Positions 47,801 through 56,300 of a stretch of DNA of 64,000 nt are shown here, piece after piece; the first letter of the stretch is position 1; the number at the start of each line of letters is the position of its first letter. Both the position numbers and the translations under genes were made by a program. The notes under the pieces were generated by a model that did no database searches, was not told where the DNA came from, and saw only the letters and a program-made list of their open reading frames with translations. Source of the stretch: Gemmatimonadetes bacterium bin94 (lineage in GTDB: Bacteria; Gemmatimonadota; Gemmatimonadetes; Longimicrobiales; Gaopeijiaceae); the NCBI GenBank assembly GCA_002238865.1, contig MPNE01000018.1, positions 1 to 64,000 on the forward strand, given 5' to 3'.

Positions 47801-48264
47801 GATTTGTAGACCCCGTCGCCGTATCCCGTCGAGCGCTGGCCGTTGTTCTCGCCGGTGCCGACCCAGAGGGTGAGGTGGTCGTTGGGGTCGAGCGCGATCG
47901 CCCCGATCGAGTAGGACCCGTAGTTGTCGAAGATGGGTGACCAGGTGGTCCCCGCGTTGGTCGTCTTCCACGCGTTCCCGGAAGATGCCGCGACGTACCA
48001 GGTGCTGCGATCGGTGGGATCGACGGCGATGTCGGCGATGCGCCCGGAAGCGAGCGCCGGGCCGATGCTCCGCCAGCGGAAGGACGAGAGCGTTCCCGAG
48101 GTGAGTTCGGGGGGGGCGTCGTCGTCCGTGTCCCCGCCGCGCTGGGCGTGGAGGAGGGGTGGGGACGCGAGGGGCGCGAGCAGCGCCGCACAGAGCAGGG
48201 CGAAGACCGGCAGGGTGCGTGACGTGGCGCCGCGCGGGCATGTACGGGGGCGTAGGTCGTGCAT
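44899..48264 (-). CDS. Sortilin/VPS10-type beta-propeller protein with C-terminal Gly-rich and helical tail
   Basis: The 1121-residue exported protein has a signal peptide (ends near LLHAQ) and two large sets of BNR/asp-box blades, as in VPS10-domain and GH74-like propellers. Blade motifs include KTTNAGTTWSPIFDN, KSVDGGRSF, RTRDGGESWELVLEI, KSTDGGESWREIN, ETHDGGDSW and VTEDGGATW. A beta-sandwich (VYLTVRDEDGEIVNVVNG) follows, then a glycine-rich hinge (about residues 905-930) and a helical C-terminus. It is often annotated as glycosyl hydrolase, though enzymatic activity is not established. The ATG follows AAGGA. It is the last gene of a minus-strand group of propeller proteins. Confidence 0.85.
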   Translation of the reverse strand: MHDLRPRTCPRGATSRTLPVFALLCAALLAPLASPPLLHAQRGGDTDDDAPPELTSGTLSSFRWRSIGPALASGRIADIAVDPTDRSTWYVAASSGNAWKTTNAGTTWSPIFDNYGSYSIGAIALDPNDHLTLWVGTGENNGQRSTGYGDGVYKSVDGGRSFRNMGLETSLHIGMIAVHPDDSRTVFVAAQGPLWASGGERGLYRTRDGGESWELVLEIDEHTGVNEVYFDPRNPDVMYASSWQRRRHQWTMIDGGPGSGIHKSTDGGESWREINRGLPGGDKGRIGMAISPINPDVLYAIVEASGSAGGTFRSENMGENWSRTSTYQSGAAMYYHEMYADPHRFDRIYALDTFVQMSDDGGRTWGRLPTQGVHVDFHALTFDPDDPEHLIIGNDGGLYETHDGGDSWHFFSNLPLTQFYKVATSNDEPFYYVYGGTQDNNTLGGPSQTLGGGIRNSDWYVTLGGDGFDPVIDPENPDIIYSQLQYGVLSRFDRGSKERLDIQPQDDPDGPPLRWYWDAGLHMSPHDNHRLYFGAQILFQSDDQGSSWRAISGDLSRNIDRNQLEVMGRVWSVDAVAKNRSTSAFGHIVAVSESPLAEGLIYVGTDDGLVQVTEDGGATWRAIESLPGVPDTSFVHDVEASVHDPDGVFVVVNNFKRGDFRPYVLRSEDRGQSWTAITEGLPENSPSFSIVQDHVEPGLLFLGAEFGAFVSVDGGESWMDFDNGLPTIPVRELEIQQREGDLVAATFGRSFYVVDDYTPLRELAAGSEEILASAGHIFEVADGDMFVPWNPGGGSGSNFYTADNPPTGVTITYWVGESLQTREAERQAAERSAQRAGEDTPYPTWEELEAEDREEAPRVYLTVRDEDGEIVNVVNGAARRGVHRAVWNYRYPGYNPVTGGGGGGGGFGGGGFGGGGGNGPMALPGSYTVSLAQRVDGEVTELAGPVPFRIAPINEPAIAAQDRDAVLAFQRQTGELLRAVTGSQRVAAEAASRISAIKQALQRWPAAPGELMAEARAIELRLLDLRETLEGSRTRSSRAEPDLPGITGRVNQIVRGHWNGMHGPTGTHREQYRVAREAFGALYPGLQQLVETDLPALEASLEEAGVPWTTGRALPRWPPGL

Positions 48265-48359
48265 CGTGGTTCCTTGTGCGTGGTGATGGTGGCCGAGAGA
48301 GGGAGTCTACGGCATGGGGGGGGTTGGGACCACCTCGGGCTCGCTTGTCCCGGACCGGC

Positions 48360-49574
48360 CTACCTTGCCTCTGGAGGCAGGCGCCGCACCACCACGGTGG
48401 GCACGTCGAGCTCGTCCCGCTCCACGAAGGCGACCAGCCCATCGGGGCCGAAGGCCCTGGGCATCGCGGTGGCGTCCGCCGGGTAGGTGCCGAGGTACCG
48501 GCCATCCGGGCTCAGCAAGTCGATCGGACCGTCGCTGGCCGGTTGCTCTCCGCGACGCCGTACCCAGATGGTGCCCTCCCAGCTGGTGCGCAGTGTGCGG
48601 ACTACCGGAACCTCGTGGTAGAACTCCATGGACTCGATGCGCTCGCGCCGCATTTGTGCGAACTGGGCGCGCATGGCGGCACCGCGGTCCGCTCCACCGC
48701 TGCGCCCCTCCAGATCCTCCAACTGGCGTTCGATCTCGCGTTCCTGGATGCGGTCGGTGACGGGTTCGGGCCGAAACGGCCGGGTAAGCACCCGCGCCAG
48801 CTCGCCGTCCCGGGCTGCCACCTTGATCGCATAGGCGGACGAGTCGGTGTAGACGAGGCCACCGTTCGGTAGCACCTCGGCCACCAGCCCGGGTCTGAAC
48901 CCGTCGGCATCTCCCGGTGGCCGCCACGCTCGGACCACCGTGTCCTGAACAACCTCATCCCCGGTCAGGACCAATCGAAAGATGGGGCGAAACGGGACCA
49001 CGGCATCGGCGGAGCCTCCCATGTTGAACGCTGACACGCTGGTCGTGATTACGTTCTCGCCATCGTTCGCGGTCTTCAGGATCCTGATCAGGTACATCGC
49101 GCTGCCGGACATGGGCACTGAACGTTCGAACTCGCCGTCCGGTCCGAACACGGCGAATGCACCGTGACCCGGGTCGAAAACCACCGCACGCCCATCACGG
49201 AGCACGGTGAATCCGACCGCTGTATTCGAATTCGCGGCAAACTCCCCGGGGCCGTCGCCAATCCGCCCGAACTCGCGAACGAACGCTCCCTCCCGGCTCA
49301 CGACCACGATCCGGCCAGCCTGGTCGTCCATCACATACAGGTTGCCCGAAGCGTCGAACGACACCCCGCTGACCCTGCCGAACGTCTCCCATTCGTCACC
49401 GTCGACCGAGCCTATCCGGTAGACCTCCTCGAAGTTGGCCTCCAGGATGCGGTCCTCGCCGGGAAGCACAATCACCTCCTGTGCGGTCAGCGGTTGCCCA
49501 CCTGGCGCATGGGCAAAGGTCAGCGCAGCAAGTGCCAACACTGCAGAGCGAGCGGTGCAGGGCGATCGAATCAC
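48360..49574 (-). CDS. Exported 6-bladed beta-propeller protein
   Basis: The roughly 404-residue protein starts at GTG 49574 with a signal-like N-terminus ([14 protein letters not shown]). Blades repeat the pattern [20 protein letters not shown], then [17 protein letters not shown], typical of the 6-bladed propeller family common in Gemmatimonadota and Bacteroidota. The C-terminal region ([20 protein letters not shown]) is nearly the same as in the neighbouring paralogue. Upstream in-frame ATG 49634 would precede the signal peptide and has no ribosome site. Function is unknown. Confidence 0.8.
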   Translation of the reverse strand: MIRSPCTARSAVLALAALTFAHAPGGQPLTAQEVIVLPGEDRILEANFEEVYRIGSVDGDEWETFGRVSGVSFDASGNLYVMDDQAGRIVVVSREGAFVREFGRIGDGPGEFAANSNTAVGFTVLRDGRAVVFDPGHGAFAVFGPDGEFERSVPMSGSAMYLIRILKTANDGENVITTSVSAFNMGGSADAVVPFRPIFRLVLTGDEVVQDTVVRAWRPPGDADGFRPGLVAEVLPNGGLVYTDSSAYAIKVAARDGELARVLTRPFRPEPVTDRIQEREIERQLEDLEGRSGGADRGAAMRAQFAQMRRERIESMEFYHEVPVVRTLRTSWEGTIWVRRRGEQPASDGPIDLLSPDGRYLGTYPADATAMPRAFGPDGLVAFVERDELDVPTVVVRRLPPEAR

Positions 49575-49674
49575 GGTGGTCCCCGTTCCTGGGTGAATTG
49601 GACGTTGCGGCCCTTGGTGTATTGGTAGACCCAACCTGGGAAATGGTTGCGATACGCGGCGGCGGGTGGCGCGT

Positions 49675-50859
49675 TTACTCCTTGACCTCGCCGGGCAGCC
49701 GCTTCACCACCACGGTCTGCACGTCGAACTCGTCGCTTTCCACGAAGGCGACCAGCCCATCCGGGCCGAAGGCGGACGGCATCGCCGTGGCACCGGTCGC
49801 GAAGGTGCCGAGGTAAGTGCCGTCCGGGGTGATCACGTCGATGGGGCCAATGCTCGCTGGCTCGTCACCGCGGCGTTGGATCCAGATCGTCCCTTCCCAA
49901 CTCGTTCGCAGGCCCCGCACGACCGGGACTTCGTCGAAAAACTCCATGGAGCCGATCCGTGCGCGCTGGGTTTCGGCCCAGGCACCTTCGGTCTCGGCGC
50001 CCACTTCCTCCAACCGGCGCTCGATCTCGGCGGCTCTCACGCGCTCGGTCACGGGTTCAGGGCGAAACGGCCGGCGCAGTACACGGACTCCGTCACCGGA
50101 GGACGTTGTCACCTTGATTGTGTAGGCCGAGGAATCCGTGAAGGCCACACCGCCGCCGGGGAGCACGCCGGCCGCAAGGGGGGGCGCGAACCCCGACGGA
50201 TCCCCCGGGGCCTTCCACGCCTCGGCCACGGTGTCGGGCACGACCTCCTCGCCGTTCAGGACATAGCGCTCGATCGGGCGAAACGCCGGTTCGGTGCTGC
50301 TCGCACTCCCGGGCATGCTCAGGGTCTCCACGAGCCCGGTGGCGAGCACCGCGTCGGCATCCCGCTCGGCTTGCAACGCGGGGATCGAGTAGAACATCGC
50401 ATCGCCCGACAGTCGGACCATCCGGTCGAAGCTGCCATCGGAATCGAAAACCTTGTACACACGCTGATTGGCGTCGAAGACAACGGCGCGCCCATCGGCC
50501 AGGACAGCGAAGGCCCACACCCCTCCCGCAGTGAACTCGCCGGGGCCCTCGCCTTCCCGCCCGATGTGTCGGACCAGACTCCCGGTCAGGTCCACAACCG
50601 TGATCATCGACGCCTGGTAGTCGAGGATGTAGAGGTTGCCCGCTCCGTCGAACGCGACCGCGGCAACGCTGCCGAAGGTGTCCCACTCGCCGCCATGCAG
50701 CGACCCGACGCGGTACAACTCTTCGAACCCGGGGTCGAGGATCCGGTCCTCACCGGTCAGTTCGATCACCTGCTGCCCGGTCAGGGGCTCGCTGACGGCG
50801 GCCGTCGCACACGCAAGGAGCATCGCAACCGTTGCATTCCCTTCTGTCCACCGTCGCAC
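49675..50859 (-). CDS. Exported 6-bladed beta-propeller protein, paralogue
   Basis: The roughly 394-residue protein from GTG 50859 has a signal-like start ([15 protein letters not shown]). It is a tandem paralogue of the gene at 48360-49574: [20 protein letters not shown] against [20 protein letters not shown], and [20 protein letters not shown] near the end. Blades include [20 protein letters not shown]. The two lie 100 bases apart and are presumably cotranscribed with the sortilin-like gene downstream. Upstream in-frame extension to 50982 lacks a credible signal peptide. Confidence 0.8.
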   Translation of the reverse strand: MRRWTEGNATVAMLLACATAAVSEPLTGQQVIELTGEDRILDPGFEELYRVGSLHGGEWDTFGSVAAVAFDGAGNLYILDYQASMITVVDLTGSLVRHIGREGEGPGEFTAGGVWAFAVLADGRAVVFDANQRVYKVFDSDGSFDRMVRLSGDAMFYSIPALQAERDADAVLATGLVETLSMPGSASSTEPAFRPIERYVLNGEEVVPDTVAEAWKAPGDPSGFAPPLAAGVLPGGGVAFTDSSAYTIKVTTSSGDGVRVLRRPFRPEPVTERVRAAEIERRLEEVGAETEGAWAETQRARIGSMEFFDEVPVVRGLRTSWEGTIWIQRRGDEPASIGPIDVITPDGTYLGTFATGATAMPSAFGPDGLVAFVESDEFDVQTVVVKRLPGEVKE

Positions 50860-51659
50860 CGGGTGCCTCGCTCTCAATTGCGTAACCGGAATCGGTAAGC
50901 AGCTCAATCTAGCGAATGCGGGATTCCGGTGATCTTGCAAATGCGTGCCCCCTGTCACCGGCAAAGTGCGTGCCCTGGCCACCGCGCAGTCAAAATGTAC
51001 ATAATATTATGTACAGAATTAGCGACTACGGTCAGGCGTCTGCGTTCACACTTGCGCAGTGGCAAGTAACACTACTATATGACGCCATAATTCTCCCTTC
51101 CACACCCCGGCATCGCTCTTCGGGACGGGGAATTTCCCTGGTGCGGCACCAGCACCGGCCTTGGCTACGGCCATCCGACCTGGACGTGAGTGATCGCCAG
51201 CGTCCTTTCCGCGAATCACACCCGGGATCGACGGACTGCAGCGGGCTGGGGCAGCCCACGGCGGGGTCGCGTTGCGCTCCGAGCAGCGCAGCGAGACAGG
51301 GGGCGACGCGGGCTCCGTGCGTTGGATCCCTGAGTTGCCGGGGCTGGGATGACGGATGTCGGTCAGGTCGATGGGGCCGCGCAACGGTGCCCATCGGGCC
51401 GCAGAGCACCTGGATGACGTCCGGGATCGCGGCGCGAGGGGGGCTGAAGAAGTGGGGGGTGTCGCAGAGAGGCTCGAGCGCTGTCGCGGAGGTGGGGCTG
51501 ATGCGGGAGCAGCGCGGAAAACGCGCGGAAGAGCAGAAAATTGCCGACTATTGGCGGCGATCAGACGGCGGTGGAGGGGGACTCGGTCGTGTCGAATCCG
51601 GGAATATCCACCGGGAGGGCGATAGGATGAAATACCCTAAGTACATATTTTATAACGAG
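50860..51659. other. 800-bp gap without a convincing gene
   Basis: Open frames here have the composition of shadows and show no domain. The stretch 50990-51100 and again 51590-51700 is AT-rich compared with the surroundings. A 20-bp palindrome (50996-51015) and small GC hairpins (for example TGCGCT/AGCGCA around 51273-51292) are present. The right end borders the proposed invertible segment, so this may be old recombination scar DNA. Confidence 0.6.
50996..51015. repeat. Perfect 20-bp AT-rich palindrome
   Basis: TGTACATAATATTATGTACA is a perfect palindrome without spacer in a GC-rich genome, about 140 bases upstream of the 6-bladed propeller gene start. It could be a dimeric regulator operator or a cruciform-forming site. 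Confidence 0.6.
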
Positions 51660-52106
51660 TTATACGGATACAAGAGAAGGGAGCCTTGGGGAACCGTGAA
51701 CCTTGCAAATGCACCGGTTGGTAGACCCCACCGTTACCGTCCCAATAATGGACGCAGTACGGATGTAGGTGCCGCGGAAGTCAAGGGTGACCGACCCACC
51801 AGTTTCAGGGATGGTGGCCGCGGAGGATGTCGCATCGAAGCTGGCGTCCGCCGGGAAGCCGCTGATGGTGACGGTGTAGGCGCCTGCCTGGACTCCGTCG
51901 AAGCGGTAGTTGCCGCCGCCGGCGGTCGTGGTGGAGGCGCCGGTGCTGAGATTGACGGATACACCGTCGATCCCCATGCCCTCGATCGAAACCTGGCCCA
52001 TGATCGAGCCGGTAGGCGGCGGAGGAATAACGTCCTCTCCGCAAGCCGCGATGATCGGGAGCACCAGCAACGTTGCCGCCGCGAGGAGCTTCCTGAATCT
52101 TTCCAT
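51660..52106 (-). CDS. Lipoprotein start module (N-terminus of the giant surface protein, inverted)
   Basis: From ATG 52106, preceded by AAGGAG, the minus strand encodes a signal peptide and lipobox (LVLPIIAACG, cysteine about 20). One full carboxypeptidase-regulatory-like domain follows (SIMGQVSIEGMGIDGVSVNL to DFRGTYIRTAS, about residues 29-119), then the start of another (IIGTVTV, residues 120-126). The frame then runs into 22 unrelated codons and stops at 51660, giving a 148-residue product. The domain is the same kind as the repeats beginning the 2314-codon frame at 53338 (IMGQVAVEGVGLAGVTVTM). The break falls exactly in the 17-bp sequence shared with that gene. I read it as the detached 5' end of the giant gene. 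Confidence 0.75.
   Translation of the reverse strand: MERFRKLLAAATLLVLPIIAACGEDVIPPPPTGSIMGQVSIEGMGIDGVSVNLSTGASTTTAGGGNYRFDGVQAGAYTVTISGFPADASFDATSSAATIPETGGSVTLDFRGTYIRTASIIGTVTVGSTNRCICKVHGSPRLPSLVSV
51728..51744 (-). repeat. Left inverted repeat of the invertible segment
   Basis: Plus-strand CCACCGTTACCGTCCCA is the exact reverse complement of the copy at 53409-53425. It lies inside the reading frame of the lipoprotein start module, at its last homologous codons (GTVTV). Confidence 0.8.
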
Positions 52107-52292
52107 TCCGTTTTCTCCTTGGAAACGGGTGTTTGAGCCGCCCCGCATCTCGGGGGTGCTGCCACGCAAGCGTCGCAAGATCGGTGCCACTTGTCTGAAT
52201 ATCATGTAAAATGCTATCTGCTATAGGCATACGGTCATCGGGACAAGATTGGAGAACGTCGGATTCTCACCCATGGTCAGATTTCCGTCGCT
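52107..52292 (-). promoter_or_regulatory. Probable promoter region of the lipoprotein start module
   Basis: The gap between the recombinase stop (52293) and the lipoprotein ATG (52106) contains an AT-rich patch. On the minus strand it reads TTGTCCCGATGACCGTATGC, then CTATAGCAGATAGCATTTTA. TTGTCC and TATAGC/TAGCAT are tentative -35/-10 boxes. On inversion this promoter would point into the giant gene. The exact boxes are uncertain. Confidence 0.4.
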
Positions 52293-53267
52293 TCAGCTCT
52301 GCCGGGCGTAGTATCGGGCAACGGCACCATGCCCCGCCGCTTCGCCACGTGAGTAGTGGGCCGGCATGCGTTCGGACTTCCACCGCCCCGCGTTCATGAT
52401 TGCGACAAGTCCGGCCCCCTGCGCGGTCAGATCCTGCGTCATTCCCACTCTCGGAGAATGTCCCGAGAATCCCTCGCCGAGTCCCGCCTCCCTGCACATC
52501 GCGGCGATCCGGACGCTGATGGTCCTGCCCCGCCGCACACCGAACACCCTGGCCAGCGGATCCGGCTTCCGCGGCCGGATGCGCTTCAGCGCCCTCGTCG
52601 CGCGCGCGCCCACGTAAAGGACAGCAGGAGTGTTGGACGTCTTCGAGCGCCGGATGATCACTCGGGAGGTCCCGTCGCGCCGGAACTTGACGTCGGTCCA
52701 ACGCAGGTCGGCGGCTTCACGGCGTCGCAACAGTGCGTCTCTCATGACGGACACGATGGCGATGTCCACCTCTCCGCGCCAGCGCGCGGCCCGGGAAGAC
52801 TCGGTGCGGCCGGACGGGAACACCCGCCGCAGGTGCGCGGTCTCGACAATGGCTGCCAGCCCCTCTTCACGGAGCCCCCGGGCCTGCTTCGGTTCGGCCC
52901 TGCCGCGGGCGGCGGCGCGGTTCCTGACACCGGCCAGCGTCATCTTGACTCCCTCGGAAGCGGTGGGTGTGGGAACGCCGGCGCGGCGATGGAAGAAGCT
53001 GATCGCCTTCCGATCCATGGCAAGCGACGCCAAAGACAACCCCAGTGCATCACGGTGGACCAGGTAGGCGGCCACCGTGACCGGAGCGGCGGGAAGCGAC
53101 GTGACTCCCTCCTTTTTCGCCCAGGTCCGAAATCGGGTCCAGGCGGCCTGGTAAACCTTCCGCGTGGTCGGGCGCTGGCCCTCGAGGACGGCGGCGGCCA
53201 CGGCTTCCAGGTGACGCGTCTTGAGATCACTTCCATTTATCAGGGCGGTGGCGGAATTAGTGCTCAT
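52293..53267 (-). CDS. Tyrosine recombinase inside the invertible segment
   Basis: The 324-residue site-specific recombinase has an N-terminal SAM-like DNA-binding domain (RKVYQAAWTRFRTWAKKEGV). The catalytic domain contains the first arginine region (MRDALLRRREAADLRWTDVK), the HxxR box (SGHSPRVGM), a tryptophan in the third position (GRWKSERM) and the nucleophilic tyrosine in PAHYSRGEA. GGAGGGG just before ATG 53267 sets the start; longer in-frame sequence runs antisense through the giant gene. It is about three-quarters identical by eye to the recombinase at 61895-62872. Its location between the inverted repeats makes it the likely invertase. Confidence 0.9.
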   Translation of the reverse strand: MSTNSATALINGSDLKTRHLEAVAAAVLEGQRPTTRKVYQAAWTRFRTWAKKEGVTSLPAAPVTVAAYLVHRDALGLSLASLAMDRKAISFFHRRAGVPTPTASEGVKMTLAGVRNRAAARGRAEPKQARGLREEGLAAIVETAHLRRVFPSGRTESSRAARWRGEVDIAIVSVMRDALLRRREAADLRWTDVKFRRDGTSRVIIRRSKTSNTPAVLYVGARATRALKRIRPRKPDPLARVFGVRRGRTISVRIAAMCREAGLGEGFSGHSPRVGMTQDLTAQGAGLVAIMNAGRWKSERMPAHYSRGEAAGHGAVARYYARQS

Positions 53268-53278
53268 ATTCCCCTCCA

Positions 53279-53305
53279 ACGTGCTGTTTTGAGGCCCCAG
53301 CACGT
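53279..53305 (-). promoter_or_regulatory. Hairpin directly upstream of the recombinase ribosome site
   Basis: ACGTGCTG (53279-53286) and CAGCACGT (53298-53305) form a perfect 8-bp inverted repeat with an 11-base loop, immediately before the recombinase Shine-Dalgarno on the minus strand. A second small hairpin (GGGG-TAG-CCCC) lies a few bases further out. It could be an operator, a core recombination site or a translational control structure that keeps recombinase levels low. Confidence 0.5.
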
Positions 53306-53337
53306 AACCGGGGTAGCCCCCCGAAACGTCTGTCCGG

Positions 53338-56300
53338 ATGTGGTCGCACACGCGTTCCGTGCCGCCGAAATCGGTGGCGCTTTGCTCGAATCCGACGACA
53401 ACCGAAGCTGGGACGGTAACGGTGGAGAACATGGGGCTTGGGGGTGTTACGGTCAGGCTTTCCGGCATGGCCGACGCGCAGACCGCCACCGACGACAACG
53501 GCCAGTATTCGTTCACGGGCCTGCGGGCCGGGACGTACTCGGTCGAGATCTCCGGATTCGACATGGATGAGGTCGGCTTCGGGAGCATTTCGTCCGCCGC
53601 CACGGTCGGCGTGGGTGAGTCGAAGGTCATCAGCTTCGACGGCACGTACCTCCGCACGGCCGGCATCATGGGCCAGGTCGCCGTGGAGGGCGTGGGCCTT
53701 GCGGGCGTGACCGTCACCATGACCGGTGAAGGCGAAGACATGACCGACGTCACCGACGCCGGTGGTCTGTACGCCTTCTCGAAGCTCAAGGCGGGCGACT
53801 ACTCGGTCGCGATCTCGGGCTACGACACCGACGACTACGAGTTCGCAACCACTTCCGAGAACGTGACGGTCGCCACGGGCGAGACCGCGAACATTCCGTT
53901 CGAGGGCATACTGCTCCGCACGGCCGGTATCAGCGGCCGCGTGAGCGTCGAGGGCACGGGCATCGACGGCGTCGAGGTCGTCCTGGCCGGCGCGGCGGAC
54001 GCTACGGCGATGACATCCAGCGGCGGGCAGTATTCGTTCGCCGGTCTCGCCGAGGGCACGTATGTCGTGAGCATGACGAACCCGAACGCGGACGCCTACT
54101 CCTTCGAGACGATGCAGTACACGATCGCACTGGCCGACTCGGAGTCGAAGATCCAGAACTTCGAAGGCACGCACACGCGGACCGCATCGGTCTCGGGCAT
54201 GCTGTTCATTGACGAGGTGATGCAGGACAAGATGCACACCGCGGGCGAGCCCTCGATCACCGCGGCGCTTGCGCCGCTCGTGGCGCATGGGTTGCTGGAC
54301 GAAATGGTGCTGGCGGGCCTGCTGAGCAATGCGAAGGTGCTGCTCCGGGGTCCGGATCTCAACACCATGACTGAAGTGTCCATCAATGCCGACGGTACGT
54401 ACACGACGGGCGAGGCCCTGCAGGCAGGGTCATACCAGGTCGAGCTGCCGGCCAACAACGAGATGGTGGCGGCGGGGCTCGCGGCTGCCGGCGTCGCATT
54501 CGTCGGCGAATCGGCGGTGGTGACGGTGGCGGCGGGTGGCAGTGAGACCGTCAACTTCCCGTTCCGGATCACCATGCAGACGGTTGGCGTCGGCGCGGTG
54601 ATGGGGAATGCGGAGATGGTGTCCGATCCTCCACTTCCGGTCGAGGGCGTCACGCTTGCGTTGTTCCCCACGGCCCAGGACGCCGAAGCAGGCACGAACA
54701 TGCTGGGCATGGGGGCCGAGACCGGTGAGACCGGTATGACGGCCTTCCAGTTCGCGCGGGCCGACGACACCAGTCCCGGCAGCGAGGACACCGACAACAT
54801 CGTCTTCGTGAAGGTTGTGGAAGCCGGTCACGAAGACCTCATGGTGTCCGACGGAGCCGTCATCGAAGTCCGGTACCCCGGTGTTTCGCGGGTGCATGCG
54901 GCGCCGACTTCCGTTCGCTTCGTGAACGTCGCGGTGAACTTCCAGTTCTGGATCAAGAACGACGCGGACGCGCGCGGCGGCGACGTGCTGGTCGATGGCT
55001 GGCACACGGACGTATACATGGGCGAAGTGACGGACGAAAGCGTTCCGCTCATGATGGAGGACGAGGACGGCGACACCGTGAACCTCACCATGCCTTCCGA
55101 GAGTGCAGAGGACGATGACGGCATGCAGGGCAGGGTGATGGTCACGTACCGGGTGACGGCGGACCAGCTGCCCGCGACCTTCAGCGCGGCGTTGAGGCCG
55201 GACAACACGGACGACACGGACGACATTGACGACTGGCAACAGCCGATGGCGATGGGAGAGACGTGGGAGGCAGTGGGCGATGGGCTGACCTACACGCACA
55301 CCGGTTTCGCGCTTCCGAAGTACAACACGCACGAAGTAAACGACTTGAACCTGAACCCGAGGTTCGGACAGGCTCCGCTCCGCGTCACCTTCACAACGCA
55401 GAAGCTGACGGTCGGCGTGTACAGAGAGACCGACGACGAGCCGGGCTTTACGAACTTCCAGAGCAAGGTGGACGGGGGAGACCAGCGGCCGCACAAGGAC
55501 ATCGCGGCGGAGATGAGCGTCTCGGTCATGGTTGAGGCGTCGGGCCGCAGAGGTCTCGAGGTGTACGACGAGTGGGATCACGACCGCAACCCGAAGACAC
55601 CAGCCATTGACGCCACGATTACCGGGTTGACCGGCGGAATGGCGACCTTCGGGAACCTGCCGGCCGACATGGACTTCACGGTCCAGCTCAATGAGGGCAG
55701 CGACCGGGTGGCGGTCGGTGGTCCGGACAGCCGGAGCGACCGCGTTCAGGCCTACGGGGACGACCTCGACTTGGGCATGTCGGTTGGCGCGTTCGGCGAC
55801 GATAGTGGCGCCGGGCCCGAAGTTCGGCTCTGCCCCTTGTCGTCTTCGTCAGAGGATGACATGTGCTCGACCTTCGGCTACCAGTGGACGTCCGGGTCGG
55901 CCGACGGGAAAGTCACGCGGCGTGGCGCGGGCGTCGCCAGCGCGACGGTGAATCTCGACGCCATCACCGACAATCACAGCCCGGACGAGAGCACGAAGAC
56001 CAGCAAGGCCGCGGCGACGAAGGGGAACTACAGCTTCTCCGGCGTCCAGGACGGCGAGTACTGGGTGCGCACACCGGCAACGAAGGACAACAAGGCCGAC
56101 AGTGCGAGAGTCGCGCTCTATCACGACGAGGAGGAGGACGACGACGAGGATGACGGGATCACCGGAAATCCCGCTACGTATACCAAGGACTTCGACGTCA
56201 CCGCGCTGAGACTCGAGATCAAGGGATATGTTGCCAACGATGGCCAGGAAGGCGACAACGAGACTCCGGATCTCGACCAGATCGTGCGTGGCGACGAGGC

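Larger units (their letters stand above)
51728..53425. mobile_element. Proposed invertible DNA segment with its own tyrosine recombinase
   Basis: The segment is bounded by inverted copies of TGGGACGGTAACGGTGG at 51728-51744 (minus) and 53409-53425 (plus), enclosing 1664 bases. Inside are the lipoprotein start module and a tyrosine recombinase, both on the minus strand. In both bounding copies the codons are read GGG ACG GTA ACG GTG, so inversion fuses the secretion signal in frame to the giant repeat protein, predicted at about 2411 residues. The present orientation separates them and should be OFF for the giant protein. Confidence 0.75.

Noticed and set aside
46183-47940. Plus-strand frame of 585 codons
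   Set aside because: It is a shadow of the BNR-repeat gene 44899-48264, with no start signal or domain.
50916-52136. Plus-strand frame of 406 codons across the gap before the invertible segment
   Set aside because: There is no domain or ribosome site, composition changes abruptly along it, and its right half is antisense to the lipoprotein start module.
53338-53408. Native start for the giant gene in the current orientation
   Set aside because: The first 24 codons have no ribosome site, no signal peptide and no resemblance to the domain that follows.
51660-53425. Simple explanation that the 17-bp identity comes only from homologous repeat domains
   Set aside because: The repeat domains differ elsewhere at most codons. 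Identity stops sharply on both sides, and it coincides with the exact loss of the giant gene's start and with a recombinase gene in between.
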